From assembly GCA_002256435.1 (NCBI GenBank), contig NKJC01000005.1:301301-365300 (forward strand): a stretch of DNA of 64,000 nt, written 5' to 3'. The stretch's first letter is position 1; every line of letters starts with the position of its first letter. Both the position numbers and the translations under genes were made by a program. The stretch comes from Chitinophagaceae bacterium BSSC1. Its GTDB lineage: Bacteria > Bacteroidota > Bacteroidia > Chitinophagales > Chitinophagaceae. The notes under the pieces are model-generated. The model made no database searches. It saw only the letters and a program-made list of their open reading frames with translations, and was not told the origin of the DNA. Positions 25,791 to 34,256 of the stretch are shown in pieces.

Positions 25791-25826
25791 AAAAGGGGCA
25801 GTCTAGCATAGATTGCCCCTTTTTTT
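25791..25826 (+). terminator. Terminator of tig
   Basis: AAAAGGGGCAGTCTA pairs with TAGATTGCCCCTTTT (15 bp, one G-U) around a 3-base loop, followed by a further T-run. Strong intrinsic terminator placed after the heptamer array. Confidence 0.88.
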
Positions 25827-25956
25827 GCCATTTATCGTAAAATAAGGGTGGGTTCAACTGACTGATTGTCGTTGAAACCAAGTTTGCACAGTATTTGAAG
25901 AAACCCAATAGAATGAAAAGGCAAAACACTTATCTTCAAAGCGAAAACAGTCTTAT

Positions 25957-26658
25957 ATGAACCTAGGAAAAGAGTTTGAACAATACGCAGTAAAACATCG
26001 TGGCATTAGCAGTGCCACCCTGCACAATTACCAACAACACGGATTGAATGGTGTAACCAACCTGACCCCCTATATTATTGAAGAACGCCCAATGAACGTG
26101 GCCAGTATGGACGTGTTTAGCCGTTTGATGATGGATAGGATTATCTTTTTGGGAGAAGGCATTAATGACTATGTAGCCAATATTGTTACCGCACAATTAT
26201 TGTTCTTAGAAAGTGTTGACCGCAGCAGGGATATTCAAATGTATATCAATAGCCCAGGAGGCAGTGTTTACGCGGGTTTAGGTATTTATGATACCATGCA
26301 ATTTATTAGCCCCGATGTTGCTACTATTTGTACCGGTATTGCCGCTAGTATGGGTGCTGTATTGCTTTGTGCTGGTGTACAAGGAAAGCGTACTGCTTTA
26401 AAACATAGCCGCATCATGTTGCACCAACCAAGTGGTGCTATTGGTGGACAAGCAACTGATATTGAAATTACAGCTCGCGAAATCAAGAAGCTGAAAACAG
26501 AATTGTACGAGGTAATTGCCGAGCACACCAATAAATCTATTGAAGTGGTGGCAGCAGATTGCGATAGGGATTTTTGGATGAAAGCCATTGAGGCTAAAGA
26601 ATATGGTCTGGTAGACGAAGTATTGTTAACCAACCCTAGAAAACAGCGTAAAGACTAA
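25957..26658 (+). CDS. clpP: ClpP protease subunit (first copy)
   Basis: 233 residues. Serine-protease triad visible: Ser131 in GIAASMGAVL, His156 in MLHQPSG, Asp201 in ADCDRDFW. The oligomer handle region AHTNKSIEVV equivalent (EHTNKSIEVV) is normal. The N-terminus is about 40 residues longer than typical ClpP, so the propeptide or axial-loop region differs. It degrades substrates fed by ClpX or ClpA/C. A second clpP follows 21 bases later and clpX after that. Confidence 0.92.
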   Translation: MNLGKEFEQYAVKHRGISSATLHNYQQHGLNGVTNLTPYIIEERPMNVASMDVFSRLMMDRIIFLGEGINDYVANIVTAQLLFLESVDRSRDIQMYINSPGGSVYAGLGIYDTMQFISPDVATICTGIAASMGAVLLCAGVQGKRTALKHSRIMLHQPSGAIGGQATDIEITAREIKKLKTELYEVIAEHTNKSIEVVAADCDRDFWMKAIEAKEYGLVDEVLLTNPRKQRKD

Positions 26659-26679
26659 TTAACCGTAAAAATTTAGACA

Positions 26680-27318
26680 ATGATCCAGTCAAAATATATT
26701 ATCAACCCTTACCTAATGGAAGACGAGGAAGCGGATGAGCCAAAAGAGGAAAAACAGGAACCAATGGGTGGCGTGATGCTCAAGAAAATGGAGAAACTCT
26801 TTTTTGAGAGAAGGGCCGTTTATTTATGGGGTGTGGTAGATGACAAATCTGCCCGTGACATTGTGAGCAAATTACTCTTGTTAGACGCTGACAAGCCAGG
26901 TGAAGAAATTAAGTTTTATATCAATAGCCCAGGTGGCGTTGTCACAAGCGGTATGGTTATGTACGATACCATGAAACTGATTAGCAGTCCTGTTACCACT
27001 ATTTGTATGGGGTTGGCGGCTAGTATGGGTTCCATTCTCTTGAGTGCAGGAACCAAGGGTAAAAGATGTATCTATCCACATGGAGAAGTGATGATTCACC
27101 AACCAAGCCTGGGTGGTTATTTTCAAGCCACTTCTGCTGACATTGAAATTCAAGCCAATCAGATTCGCAAAACCAAGGAATTGGGTGCTAAAATCCTAGC
27201 CGAAAATTGTGGCAAGACCGTTGACCAGGTAATGGCCGACTTTGACCGCGACTATTGGATGGATGCCAAAGAAGCTGTGGCTTATGGCATAGTAGACCAG
27301 ATTTTGGAAAAAATCTAA
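26680..27318 (+). CDS. ClpP-family protease subunit (second copy)
   Basis: 212 residues. Triad intact: Ser115 in GLAASMGSIL, His140 in VMIHQPSLGG, Asp187 in ADFDRDYW. The N-terminus is unlike ClpP1: an acidic, Pro/Glu-rich stretch (MEDEEADEPKEEKQEP) of about 30 residues precedes the fold, and the active-site loop reads QPSLGGYFQA. The two subunits could form mixed heptamers, as ClpP1P2 does in other bacteria, or separate rings; which one is not visible. Co-transcribed with the first copy. Confidence 0.9.
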   Translation: MIQSKYIINPYLMEDEEADEPKEEKQEPMGGVMLKKMEKLFFERRAVYLWGVVDDKSARDIVSKLLLLDADKPGEEIKFYINSPGGVVTSGMVMYDTMKLISSPVTTICMGLAASMGSILLSAGTKGKRCIYPHGEVMIHQPSLGGYFQATSADIEIQANQIRKTKELGAKILAENCGKTVDQVMADFDRDYWMDAKEAVAYGIVDQILEKI

Positions 27319-27390
27319 GCAATCCGGCTCAATAAATATTGAAATTATTTCATTTGTACTAGTTTTTTCCCTAAAAACGGGGAACTGTGG

Positions 27391-27398
27391 TACATTTG
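27391..27398 (+). promoter_or_regulatory. -7 box of clpX
   Basis: TACATTTG matches TAnnTTTG exactly, with TTTC 21 bases upstream. It lies 62 bases before the clpX ATG, so clpX can be expressed apart from the clpP pair. Confidence 0.5.
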
Positions 27399-27460
27399 CA
27401 TCCCCCAAGGCAACAAAAAACTAGGTTTTACTGTCTGATGTTTTGGGTCAAAACCTTTTT

Positions 27461-28705
27461 ATGGCTAAACAAGCGCAATTACACTGTTCCTTCTGTGGCA
27501 GAAGCCGCGACGAAGTGAAGATCCTGATTGCAGGACAGGAGGGGCATATCTGCGAGAACTGCGTAGAACATGCACAGGAAATTATTGTGCAAGAATTAAA
27601 CCTGAAGAATGAAGGTGGCGTTGGTGGCAACAGCAATTTTAAATTGAGTGTTCGCAGACCCGCTGAGATTAAAAAATTCTTGGATGAATACGTAATTGGT
27701 CAGGACGATGCTAAAAAAGTATTGTCTGTTGCCGTTTACAACCACTTTAAAAGAATTGTACAAAAAGTACAACCAGACGATATTGAAATTGAAAAAAGCA
27801 ATATCATCATGGTGGGTGAAACCGGTACAGGTAAAACCTTATTAGCCAAATCCATTGCTCGATTATTAAATGTACCCTTTGCCATTGTAGACGCTACCGT
27901 ATTTACAGAAGCTGGTTATGTGGGTGAAGACGTTGAGAGTATGCTAACCCGTTTATTACAAAACTGTAATTATGACGTGGCTTCTGCAGAAAGAGGGATT
28001 GTTTATGTAGATGAGATTGATAAGATAGCCCGTAAAGGCGATAACCCTTCTATTACTCGCGACGTTAGTGGCGAGGGTGTGCAACAGGGTTTATTAAAAA
28101 TGTTGGAAGGAACAGAAGTGTTGGTACCGCCTCAAGGTGGCCGCAAACACCCTGAGCAGAAAATGATTAAGGTAGACACCAAGAATATTCTATTTATCTG
28201 TGGTGGTGCATTTGACGGCATTGACAAAGTGATTGCCCGCAGAATCAATACCAATGCCATTGGATTTAGTGTGAACAAAGATGAGCAGGAACACCAGCGC
28301 AAGAATCTCTTGCAATTCATCAATGCAACGGATTTAAAATCTTTTGGCTTGATACCTGAATTGCTTGGTCGTTTACCCGTGGTTACTCATTTGAACCCAC
28401 TGGATAAAGAAACTTTAAGAAGCATTCTGACCAAACCCAAGAATGCTTTGATGAAACAATACACCCGTTTGTTTGAATTAGAAGGAATTGCCTTAACCGT
28501 TGAAGAAGCCGTTTTAGACTTTATGGTAGACAAGGCCTTGGAATACAAATTAGGAGCGCGTGGCTTAAGAAGCATTTGTGAGAGTATACTTACAGACGCC
28601 ATGTTTGAATTACCTGGTACAGAAACCACCGTATTGAATATCACACTGGACTATGCAGAAAGCATGTTTAGCAAGAGTAAACTTTCTGTTTTGAAAGTGG
28701 CTTAA
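27461..28705 (+). CDS. clpX: ATP-dependent Clp protease ATPase ClpX
   Basis: 414 residues from the ATG at 27461; the frame opens at a TTG six codons earlier. Zinc-binding domain: CSFCGRS and CENC near residues 10-40. AAA+ core: Walker [15 protein letters not shown], Walker [31 protein letters not shown] (pore-2/sensor region), and the ClpP-binding type loop near IGFS. Unfolds tagged substrates and passes them to ClpP. Gene order tig-clpP-clpP-clpX; a terminator follows. Confidence 0.95.
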   Translation: MAKQAQLHCSFCGRSRDEVKILIAGQEGHICENCVEHAQEIIVQELNLKNEGGVGGNSNFKLSVRRPAEIKKFLDEYVIGQDDAKKVLSVAVYNHFKRIVQKVQPDDIEIEKSNIIMVGETGTGKTLLAKSIARLLNVPFAIVDATVFTEAGYVGEDVESMLTRLLQNCNYDVASAERGIVYVDEIDKIARKGDNPSITRDVSGEGVQQGLLKMLEGTEVLVPPQGGRKHPEQKMIKVDTKNILFICGGAFDGIDKVIARRINTNAIGFSVNKDEQEHQRKNLLQFINATDLKSFGLIPELLGRLPVVTHLNPLDKETLRSILTKPKNALMKQYTRLFELEGIALTVEEAVLDFMVDKALEYKLGARGLRSICESILTDAMFELPGTETTVLNITLDYAESMFSKSKLSVLKVA

Positions 28706-28724
28706 TCAAAACACACATTTTTTG

Positions 28725-28759
28725 AAAACAGTGGGCATAAGTTCCCACTGTTTTTTTTT
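28725..28759 (+). terminator. Terminator of clpX
   Basis: AAAACAGTGGG and CCCACTGTTTT make an 11-bp perfect stem with an 8-base loop, followed by a run of T to 28759. Confidence 0.9.
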
Positions 28760-28806
28760 GCACCTACCCTAACTTGCGGTCAGGATAAAAGCGAAAAACT
28801 ACCAAC

Positions 28807-28965
28807 ATGAACGAATTGATTGAACGCCTAGTTAAAGAAGCAAACCTTAGCCCAGAACAAGCTGGACAAGCCGTAGCCACTATTGCAGCATTTGTAAAAG
28901 AAAAATTTCCTATGTTGGGCGGAGCTGTTGACCAGATTTTTTCTGCAGGCAATAAGGAAGACTAA
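28807..28965 (+). CDS. 52-residue small protein of unknown function
   Basis: Open frame of 52 codons from ATG 28807 to TAA 28965, reading MNELIERLVKEANLSPEQAG and ending FSAGNKED. It is predicted to be two or three amphipathic helices with no membrane segment; the layout LSPEQAGQAVATIAAFVKEK followed by FPMLGGAVDQIF recalls small DUF2267- or YidB-like helical domains, without proof. It sits between the clpX terminator and the kinase gene, with its stop abutting the convergent kinase stop. Good length, ordinary codons and a sensible hydrophobic pattern suggest a real gene. Confidence 0.6.
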   Translation: MNELIERLVKEANLSPEQAGQAVATIAAFVKEKFPMLGGAVDQIFSAGNKED

Positions 28966-30885
28966 TTAATTGGGCAGTTTCACTGTAAAAGTACTGCCCT
29001 CTCCTTTTGCACTCTCAATCAAGAGTACACCCCCTTGTTTTTGTAAGAGGTCTCTACAAAGTATTAGACCAAATCCACTACCCTTTTCTTGAAGGGTTCC
29101 AGTTCTGGTAAAGTATTTCTGTGCATTTACTTTTTGTAAGATCTCTTCACTCATACCAATACCGGAATCCTTGATTCTAACATAGGAATGGGTATCATCC
29201 TGTGTAAAGGAAATTTCAATTCTTCCATCCAGTGGGGTGAATTTAATGGCATTGGTAATCAGGTTGCGGAAAATAATTTTAATCATTTCCTTTTCCGCCA
29301 TGATATTGGAATCAGAAGAAGTATTGTTGATGAACTTGATTCGTTTGCGCATGAGTGCAATCTTTTGCTCTAAGTGCATACCATTCATTAACTCATACAC
29401 ATTGATGTCTGATTTTTCCAATTCTTTACCCGTAATCTGACTCTTTAACCAACCCAATAAATTATCCAGCAAACCAGTGGTATTAATATACTGTGTCTCT
29501 AATTGCTCTAACAAAGTTTTGGATTCTTCTTCTGTTAAAGCACCTTTATTAATAAGGGATAGAATGGTTTGTGTATTGGTAATAGGATTGCGTAGGTCAT
29601 GTGAAATAATGGACAATAGTTTATCCTTGGTCCTATTGTCTTCTTCCAACAATTGGTTTTTGGAATAAATTTCTTTGTTCAATTTATCCAGCGAAGAAGC
29701 ATTTTCTTCAATAATGGCATTCTGTTTGGTCAAACGCTGAGACAGGTATTTTTGCTTCCTATAGCTCATGAATGTAATGATTACCATCAAGGCCATCACT
29801 ACCAACATTAAGCTACCTACCAAGATAATCAGCAATTGGCTATTGGCCCTTTTGTTGGCCTTTTCTTTCTCGCTTTCTGCCGTTAATTTTTGAGACTCTT
29901 TGTCCTTTACTATTTCAATAAAATTACTGGCGTACTGAGTTTCATTTTCATTTTTAGTAACCAATACACTAATTAAAGTATCCTGCCAAGCAGAGGTATG
30001 TGGCAAGTCTCCCATGCGCTGATACTGTTGCCTAATCAGGGTGGCAGTCTTGGTCATCAAATTATAAGCCCCTGATAAAACTGCACAGGAATAGGCCGAT
30101 TTGGCTAACTCAATGGCTTCTGAATTTCTTTGTTGGAGCACCAGCATTTCTGCCAATTGAATATTGTTAGACGCCATTCCATAATGGTCATTCAACAACA
30201 TGTCTAGAGAAAGCGAATTCTGAAAATATGCCCTGGCTGTGGCAGTGTCATTCTTAACCCTTGCCAATAGACCTAGGTTATAAAATGCTTTTTTCTGACC
30301 GTACACATATTTTTCTTTCAAGCTAATCTGCAGGGCTTCTTTTAACAAAGATTCTGCCCTTGGATAATTCTTTCGCTTGGTTTCAATCAGACCTATACTG
30401 TTCTTGATATTGGCAATTTCTTTTTTATTGCCTTTTCTAATAGAAATCTCTAAAGACTCGGTACTCATGCGCAAAGCCTCGTCTAACTTACCTTCCTCTG
30501 CATAATAACCGGCTAACTGATTGTTGATCCTCACCAAATTTATGCTGTCCTCATGAAGACTACTATTTTCCAAAGCCATTTGGTAAATGCCTAAGGCTCG
30601 TTTGGAAAACCCATTTTGTTGGTAAATACCAGCTTCATTAAAATAAGCAGTTGATAAACCCTGATGATATTGGTACTTCATAGAAAGGTTCTTAGTAGAA
30701 TCAAGCAACTTTAGTGCTTGGTTTACTTTAGAACGCTTCATATTAAAAGCGGCTTGGTTTAAAGAATCAATGGTATGAAAAATGGTATCATTGCTGGCTT
30801 CTAATTGTTCCCCTTTTTGGGCAAACAGCAGGCAGGGAATTAATGCCAATAGGACCAGTAAATGTACCCTGCGGTTTTTCATCAA
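28966..30885 (-). CDS. TPR-containing membrane sensor histidine kinase
   Basis: 639 residues: signal peptide (MKNRRVHLLVLLALIPCLLFAQ), about seven TPR repeats in the periplasm (residues 40-320, e.g. STAYFNEAGIYQQNGF), one membrane segment near 348-372, a coiled coil, the H box ISHDLRNPITNTQT with the phospho-His near 427, then ATPase boxes N (FRNLITNAIKF), G1 (DSGIGMS) and G2 (GSGFGLIL). Periplasmic TPR sensing by kinases is frequent in Bacteroidota. No response regulator is adjacent, so it is an orphan; partner unknown. Confidence 0.88.
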   Translation of the reverse strand: MMKNRRVHLLVLLALIPCLLFAQKGEQLEASNDTIFHTIDSLNQAAFNMKRSKVNQALKLLDSTKNLSMKYQYHQGLSTAYFNEAGIYQQNGFSKRALGIYQMALENSSLHEDSINLVRINNQLAGYYAEEGKLDEALRMSTESLEISIRKGNKKEIANIKNSIGLIETKRKNYPRAESLLKEALQISLKEKYVYGQKKAFYNLGLLARVKNDTATARAYFQNSLSLDMLLNDHYGMASNNIQLAEMLVLQQRNSEAIELAKSAYSCAVLSGAYNLMTKTATLIRQQYQRMGDLPHTSAWQDTLISVLVTKNENETQYASNFIEIVKDKESQKLTAESEKEKANKRANSQLLIILVGSLMLVVMALMVIITFMSYRKQKYLSQRLTKQNAIIEENASSLDKLNKEIYSKNQLLEEDNRTKDKLLSIISHDLRNPITNTQTILSLINKGALTEEESKTLLEQLETQYINTTGLLDNLLGWLKSQITGKELEKSDINVYELMNGMHLEQKIALMRKRIKFINNTSSDSNIMAEKEMIKIIFRNLITNAIKFTPLDGRIEISFTQDDTHSYVRIKDSGIGMSEEILQKVNAQKYFTRTGTLQEKGSGFGLILCRDLLQKQGGVLLIESAKGEGSTFTVKLPN

Positions 30886-30892
30886 AAAAATG

Positions 30893-30905
30893 CTTAGCCG
30901 CTAAG
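30893..30905 (-). repeat. 13-base palindrome upstream of the histidine kinase
   Basis: CTTAGC C GCTAAG: 6-bp inverted repeat with a 1-base centre, 8 bases upstream of the kinase ATG. It overlaps a TATCTTAG -7-like sequence, so it could be an operator or leader hairpin. Confidence 0.35.
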
Positions 30906-30961
30906 ATACTCAACTTTCAAATACAATGAACTCAAGTAAACACCTTGATTAAATTATACAA

Positions 30962-32101
30962 CTATTGTAAAATCTCTCTGGCTATTACTAATTTTTGTAT
31001 TTCAGAAGTACCTTCTCCAATGGTACAGAGTTTGGCATCTCTATAATATTTCTCTACTGGAAAGTCTTTGGTATAGCCATATCCACCAAATATTTGAACT
31101 GCATCATTGGCAATTTTCACCGCCGCTTCACTGGCTTGATATTTGGCCATGGCACCTTCTTTTGTTACTGGAAGATGACGCTGTTTTAGGTCACAGCATT
31201 GTGCAATGAGTAATTCTGAAGCCATTATTTCAGTTGCCATATCGGCCAACTTAAAACTGATTCCTTGAAAATGACTGATGGGCTGGTTAAACTGATGGCG
31301 CTCTTGCGCATATTTTAAAGCCGCTTCATAAGCTCCTTTGGCAATACCCAATGCTAGGGCAGCAATGGAGATTCTACCTCCGTCTAAGATTTTTAAAGAC
31401 TGTCTAAATCCATCGCCCACCGGGCCCAACCTATGGCTATCTGGGATTCTGCAATCCGTGAAAATCATTTCTGTGGTTTCACTGGCACGCATCCCCAATT
31501 TGTTTTCTTTTTTCCCAGCGTTAAATCCGAGTCTACCCCTATCTACCACAAAAGCGGTGGCATTGCCACTAGTTCTGGGTTCGCCAGTTCTACAAATGAC
31601 AACGGCCAAATTTCCAGACATACCATGGGTAATCCAGCACTTGGTGCCATTCAAAACCCATTCGTCTCCGTCTTTAACGGCCGTGGTCTGCATGTTTCCT
31701 GCGTCACTTCCCGTGTTGGGTTCGGTTAAACCCCAGGCCCCAATCCACTCACCGCTTGCCAATTTAGGCAACCAGTTGGTCTTTTGCTCTTCGGTACCAA
31801 AACTAAGTATATGATTGGTGCACAAAGAATTATGTGCCGCCATACTCAAGCCAATAGACCCACAAACCTTAGAAATTTCTTGAATGGCTACATTGTATTC
31901 AAAATAGCTAAGACCAGCACCGCCATATTCATGGGGAACAAGCATACCCATCAAACCAAGTTTACCCATTTCATGAAATAGGTCTACTGGAAATGTTTGG
32001 GACTCATCCCATTCCATTACGTGTGGGGCAATATGCTTTTTGGCAAAATCTCGGGCAGTAATTGCCACTTGTTGGGTGATTTCAGTTGCGGCAAAGTTCA
32101 T
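30962..32101 (-). CDS. Acyl-CoA dehydrogenase
   Basis: 379 residues, FAD-dependent enzyme introducing the alpha-beta double bond in acyl-CoA. Seen: ACAD N-terminal helices, the loop GAWGLTEPNTGSDAGN in the FAD/substrate region, CWITHGMSGNLAV, and the C-terminal block YRDAKLCTIGEGTSEIQ, whose Glu is the catalytic base. It resembles short-/branched-chain enzymes in length; the exact acyl chain cannot be read. It stands alone behind its own promoter and structured leader (32122-32227). Confidence 0.93.
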   Translation of the reverse strand: MNFAATEITQQVAITARDFAKKHIAPHVMEWDESQTFPVDLFHEMGKLGLMGMLVPHEYGGAGLSYFEYNVAIQEISKVCGSIGLSMAAHNSLCTNHILSFGTEEQKTNWLPKLASGEWIGAWGLTEPNTGSDAGNMQTTAVKDGDEWVLNGTKCWITHGMSGNLAVVICRTGEPRTSGNATAFVVDRGRLGFNAGKKENKLGMRASETTEMIFTDCRIPDSHRLGPVGDGFRQSLKILDGGRISIAALALGIAKGAYEAALKYAQERHQFNQPISHFQGISFKLADMATEIMASELLIAQCCDLKQRHLPVTKEGAMAKYQASEAAVKIANDAVQIFGGYGYTKDFPVEKYYRDAKLCTIGEGTSEIQKLVIAREILQ

Positions 32102-32121
32102 GGACTGGTTTTAAAATAGAT

Positions 32122-32162
32122 GAAGGTTGCCGAATCCAAGCAATCGTTATCCGGCAACCTTC
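32122..32162 (-). promoter_or_regulatory. Leader hairpin of the acyl-CoA dehydrogenase gene
   Basis: GAAGGTTGCCG and CGGCAACCTTC form an 11-bp perfect stem with a 19-base loop, 20 bases before the ATG. It lies downstream of the promoter so it would be in the mRNA leader. It might also end readthrough from the upstream ComEA-like gene, but no U-tract follows. Confidence 0.5.
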
Positions 32163-32196
32163 TGAAAAATAAACTAGCGTTAGTTAGTTTTCGATG

Positions 32197-32227
32197 CAAA
32201 TGTAGGGGATTTTTATTTCCACCCAAA
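32197..32227 (-). promoter_or_regulatory. Promoter of the acyl-CoA dehydrogenase gene
   Basis: Minus strand: TTTG (plus 32224-32227), 19 bases, TACATTTG (plus 32197-32204). Both boxes fit the Bacteroidota consensus. The -33 begins 4 bases after the stop of the ComEA-like gene. Predicted leader of about 90 bases. Confidence 0.75.
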
Positions 32228-32230
32228 TTT

Positions 32231-33016
32231 TTAATCTTTTTTTTCACCCCCTTGATTCAGGGTCAAAAAAGGCTTCATGAGTTGAAACAGGGAATCCTTG
32301 ATGCCATAGGTTTTGCCTACCTGTTCAACAGATTTGAAGCCACCCATTTTGTCTCTGAATTTGACAATTCTGGCTGCCAATACTTCTCCAATACCCGGAA
32401 ATTTCATCCAGGCTTCCGTGTCTGCCAAATTAATGTCAATGGGTGTGAGGTTCCAATTTTTGTGCGGCTTTAACTTGCTACTATCCTGAAGAGGCGCTGC
32501 TTTCCATACAGGCTCCTCTTTTTTGCCTTCGGCGATGGGTACTGGAAATTGAACATAGGGAATGAGCAAATCAGCTTCTGCAGGTTTCATGCCCCAGATC
32601 TTACGTAGGTCTTCTGGCTTTCTAAACCTGCCTCCTTTTTGGAGATAATGCTGAATGGTTAAAATGGTTTTATCTCTCACACCCAGTTCCTGCCACTGCT
32701 TTGGGCTAATGGTATTGGGATCAAAGGGAAAATAATGTGCTACCCTGGTGGGGACTTCATTTGAATAACGGTTATGATTGGGTGTTGCAATCCCGGGTAC
32801 TGGTGCATTGCTTGCAGGTAAAGCATCGCCATAGGCATAGCTATTAGACCTTGACTCATTGGGTTGGGATGCATTGGATGGAGCCATGGAAATCTTGGGC
32901 GGTTTTTCCGGAAAAAACAGCGGCAAAGTCCAAAACAGGACTAACAATAAACACAATAGCAGGATAGCCAGTCTTTCTCTACTGGTGAACCTGAAAAAAG
33001 ATGTCAGTTTTTCCAT
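32231..33016 (-). CDS. Membrane-anchored helix-hairpin-helix (ComEA-like) protein
   Basis: 261 residues: one membrane segment at about 18-36 (LAILLLCLLLVLFWTLPLFF), a polar Pro/Ser/Asn-rich linker, then two HhH repeats: one at about 100-150 (GRFRKPEDLRKIWGM) and one at about 195-252 (FPGIGEVLAARIVKFRDKMGGFKSVEQV). The second matches ComEA-type DNA-binding HhH. In Bacteroidota these proteins may serve DNA uptake; the membrane anchor places the HhH part in the periplasm. Role in competence is inferred; ComM is also in the window. Confidence 0.82.
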   Translation of the reverse strand: MEKLTSFFRFTSRERLAILLLCLLLVLFWTLPLFFPEKPPKISMAPSNASQPNESRSNSYAYGDALPASNAPVPGIATPNHNRYSNEVPTRVAHYFPFDPNTISPKQWQELGVRDKTILTIQHYLQKGGRFRKPEDLRKIWGMKPAEADLLIPYVQFPVPIAEGKKEEPVWKAAPLQDSSKLKPHKNWNLTPIDINLADTEAWMKFPGIGEVLAARIVKFRDKMGGFKSVEQVGKTYGIKDSLFQLMKPFLTLNQGGEKKD

Positions 33017-33036
33017 ATGTCCCTTTTAAAAAGGGG

Positions 33037-33813
33037 CTACAAACGCAGTTCTAGGCCATCATAGGCCAGTTGAATATGGGGGGGGAGTTCTTGATTAATG
33101 GTTTCATGCAAACCCAACTGATGACTGATATGGGTAAAATACACTTCTGGAATTTCTAATTCAGTTGCCAGATCAACCGCCTCTTGGAGCGTAAAATGTG
33201 AAATATGGGCTTCTTTTCTAAGGGCATTTAGAACCAAGACTTTTGAACCCCTGATCAGTGCCTTCTGTTCATCTTCAATTCTATTGGCATCTGTGATATA
33301 GGTAAAGTCTCCAAACCTAAAACCAAAGACTGGCATTTTGTGGTGGTACACTAAAATAGGTTGCACTGGAATATCTCCAATGACAAAGGGATTTTCATCA
33401 ATAGTAATCAGGTTCAGTTCTGGTACACCGGGATATTTCTTGTCTGCAAATGCATAATAAAAATCCCTTTTTACTGCTTCTTCTGTGAGTGAATTGGCAT
33501 AAATATCCATGGCTTTTTGACTAAAGAAATTAAAAGCACGGATATCGTCCAGACCGGCCATATGGTCCTTATGCGGATGGGTAAATAATACCGCATCAAG
33601 TCTGCGCGTATGGGTACGCAACATTTGGTATCTAAAATCTGGGGTAGTATCTACAATCAAACTGGTTTTCTGTGATTGCACCAAGATGCTGCTTCTTAAC
33701 CGATTGTCCTTGGGGTTTTTGGAAGTACAAACCGTACAATCACATCCAATCATGGGGATTCCGGTACTGGTACCTGTTCCCAAAAATTGTATGTGCAGAG
33801 AAGGGATAGACAT
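33037..33813 (-). CDS. MBL-fold metallo-hydrolase (PhnP-like)
   Basis: 258 residues. Metallo-beta-lactamase fold with motif 2 THPHKDHMAG, a small zinc-like cluster CDCTVCTSKN near residue 25, DTTPDFRYQ (typical of PhnP relatives) and later metal residues in YITDANR and THISHQLG. PhnP is a 2',3'- or 1,2-cyclic phosphodiesterase; the Bacteroidota relatives have unknown substrates. Same orientation as the ComEA-like gene, 20 bases apart. Confidence 0.85.
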   Translation of the reverse strand: MSIPSLHIQFLGTGTSTGIPMIGCDCTVCTSKNPKDNRLRSSILVQSQKTSLIVDTTPDFRYQMLRTHTRRLDAVLFTHPHKDHMAGLDDIRAFNFFSQKAMDIYANSLTEEAVKRDFYYAFADKKYPGVPELNLITIDENPFVIGDIPVQPILVYHHKMPVFGFRFGDFTYITDANRIEDEQKALIRGSKVLVLNALRKEAHISHFTLQEAVDLATELEIPEVYFTHISHQLGLHETINQELPPHIQLAYDGLELRL

Positions 33814-33877
33814 AGAACAAATCTAAACCATAATCTGCAGCTTTATAAACAGCTGAAATAATTTAGGTAATCAATCC

Positions 33878-34153
33878 TTATTCTCCAATATCAGCAGACT
33901 GCTTAATCAAAGAATCATAGAGTTTCTGAGACTCTAAAGTGAGTTTGTCGTAGTCTATATTTAATTGTGGAATCAATTCTATCAACGTGTTGATTCTTCC
34001 TTCCGTATTCAGGAATTTATTCAGTACCACTACTTTACGTGCTTCTAGTAAACACCAGCCACTTTGGAATGTACCACGCTCATATCTAACCACATAGGAG
34101 GATTCACCAAGTATGTCTTCCAGTTTATCTACCGTTGATTGTGTGTATTTCAT
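33878..34153 (-). CDS. Conserved small protein of unknown function (Bacteroidota-type)
   Basis: 91 residues, cytosolic. The pattern YTQSTVDKLEDILGES, YERGTFQSGWCLLEARKVVVLNKFLN and LIELIPQLNIDYDKLT is one I associate with a widespread Bacteroidota core protein of unknown role. It has a good promoter directly upstream. Small size and strong conservation of such proteins suggest a basic cell function, but none can be named. Confidence 0.75.
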   Translation of the reverse strand: MKYTQSTVDKLEDILGESSYVVRYERGTFQSGWCLLEARKVVVLNKFLNTEGRINTLIELIPQLNIDYDKLTLESQKLYDSLIKQSADIGE

Positions 34154-34184
34154 AGTTTTCTCCTTGACCCTTAAATAGGCTTCC

Positions 34185-34212
34185 TCAAAAATAAGTCAGT
34201 GCCCGCTGCCAA
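34185..34212 (-). promoter_or_regulatory. Promoter of the 91-residue protein
   Basis: Minus strand: TTTG (plus 34209-34212), 16 bases, TATTTTTG (plus 34185-34192), 31 bases before the ATG. Exact boxes with a slightly short spacer. Confidence 0.65.
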
Positions 34213-34256
34213 AGACTTTCAGTTATCCACAACCGGTGGCAAATTGCTGCTGCTGC

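Noticed and set aside
25549..25929. Minus-strand frames with repeated Ser-Leu-Phe-Thr-Leu-His peptides
   Set aside because: They are translations of the GTGAAGA array; low complexity, overlap the tig end and terminator.
31338..31814. 158-codon plus-strand frame inside the acyl-CoA dehydrogenase gene
   Set aside because: Antisense shadow with no recognisable domain.
34222..34230. Perfect DnaA box TTATCCACA
   Set aside because: One isolated copy with no neighbouring boxes, no AT-rich unwinding region and no dnaA/dnaN; such a 9-mer is expected about once in a window this size by chance.
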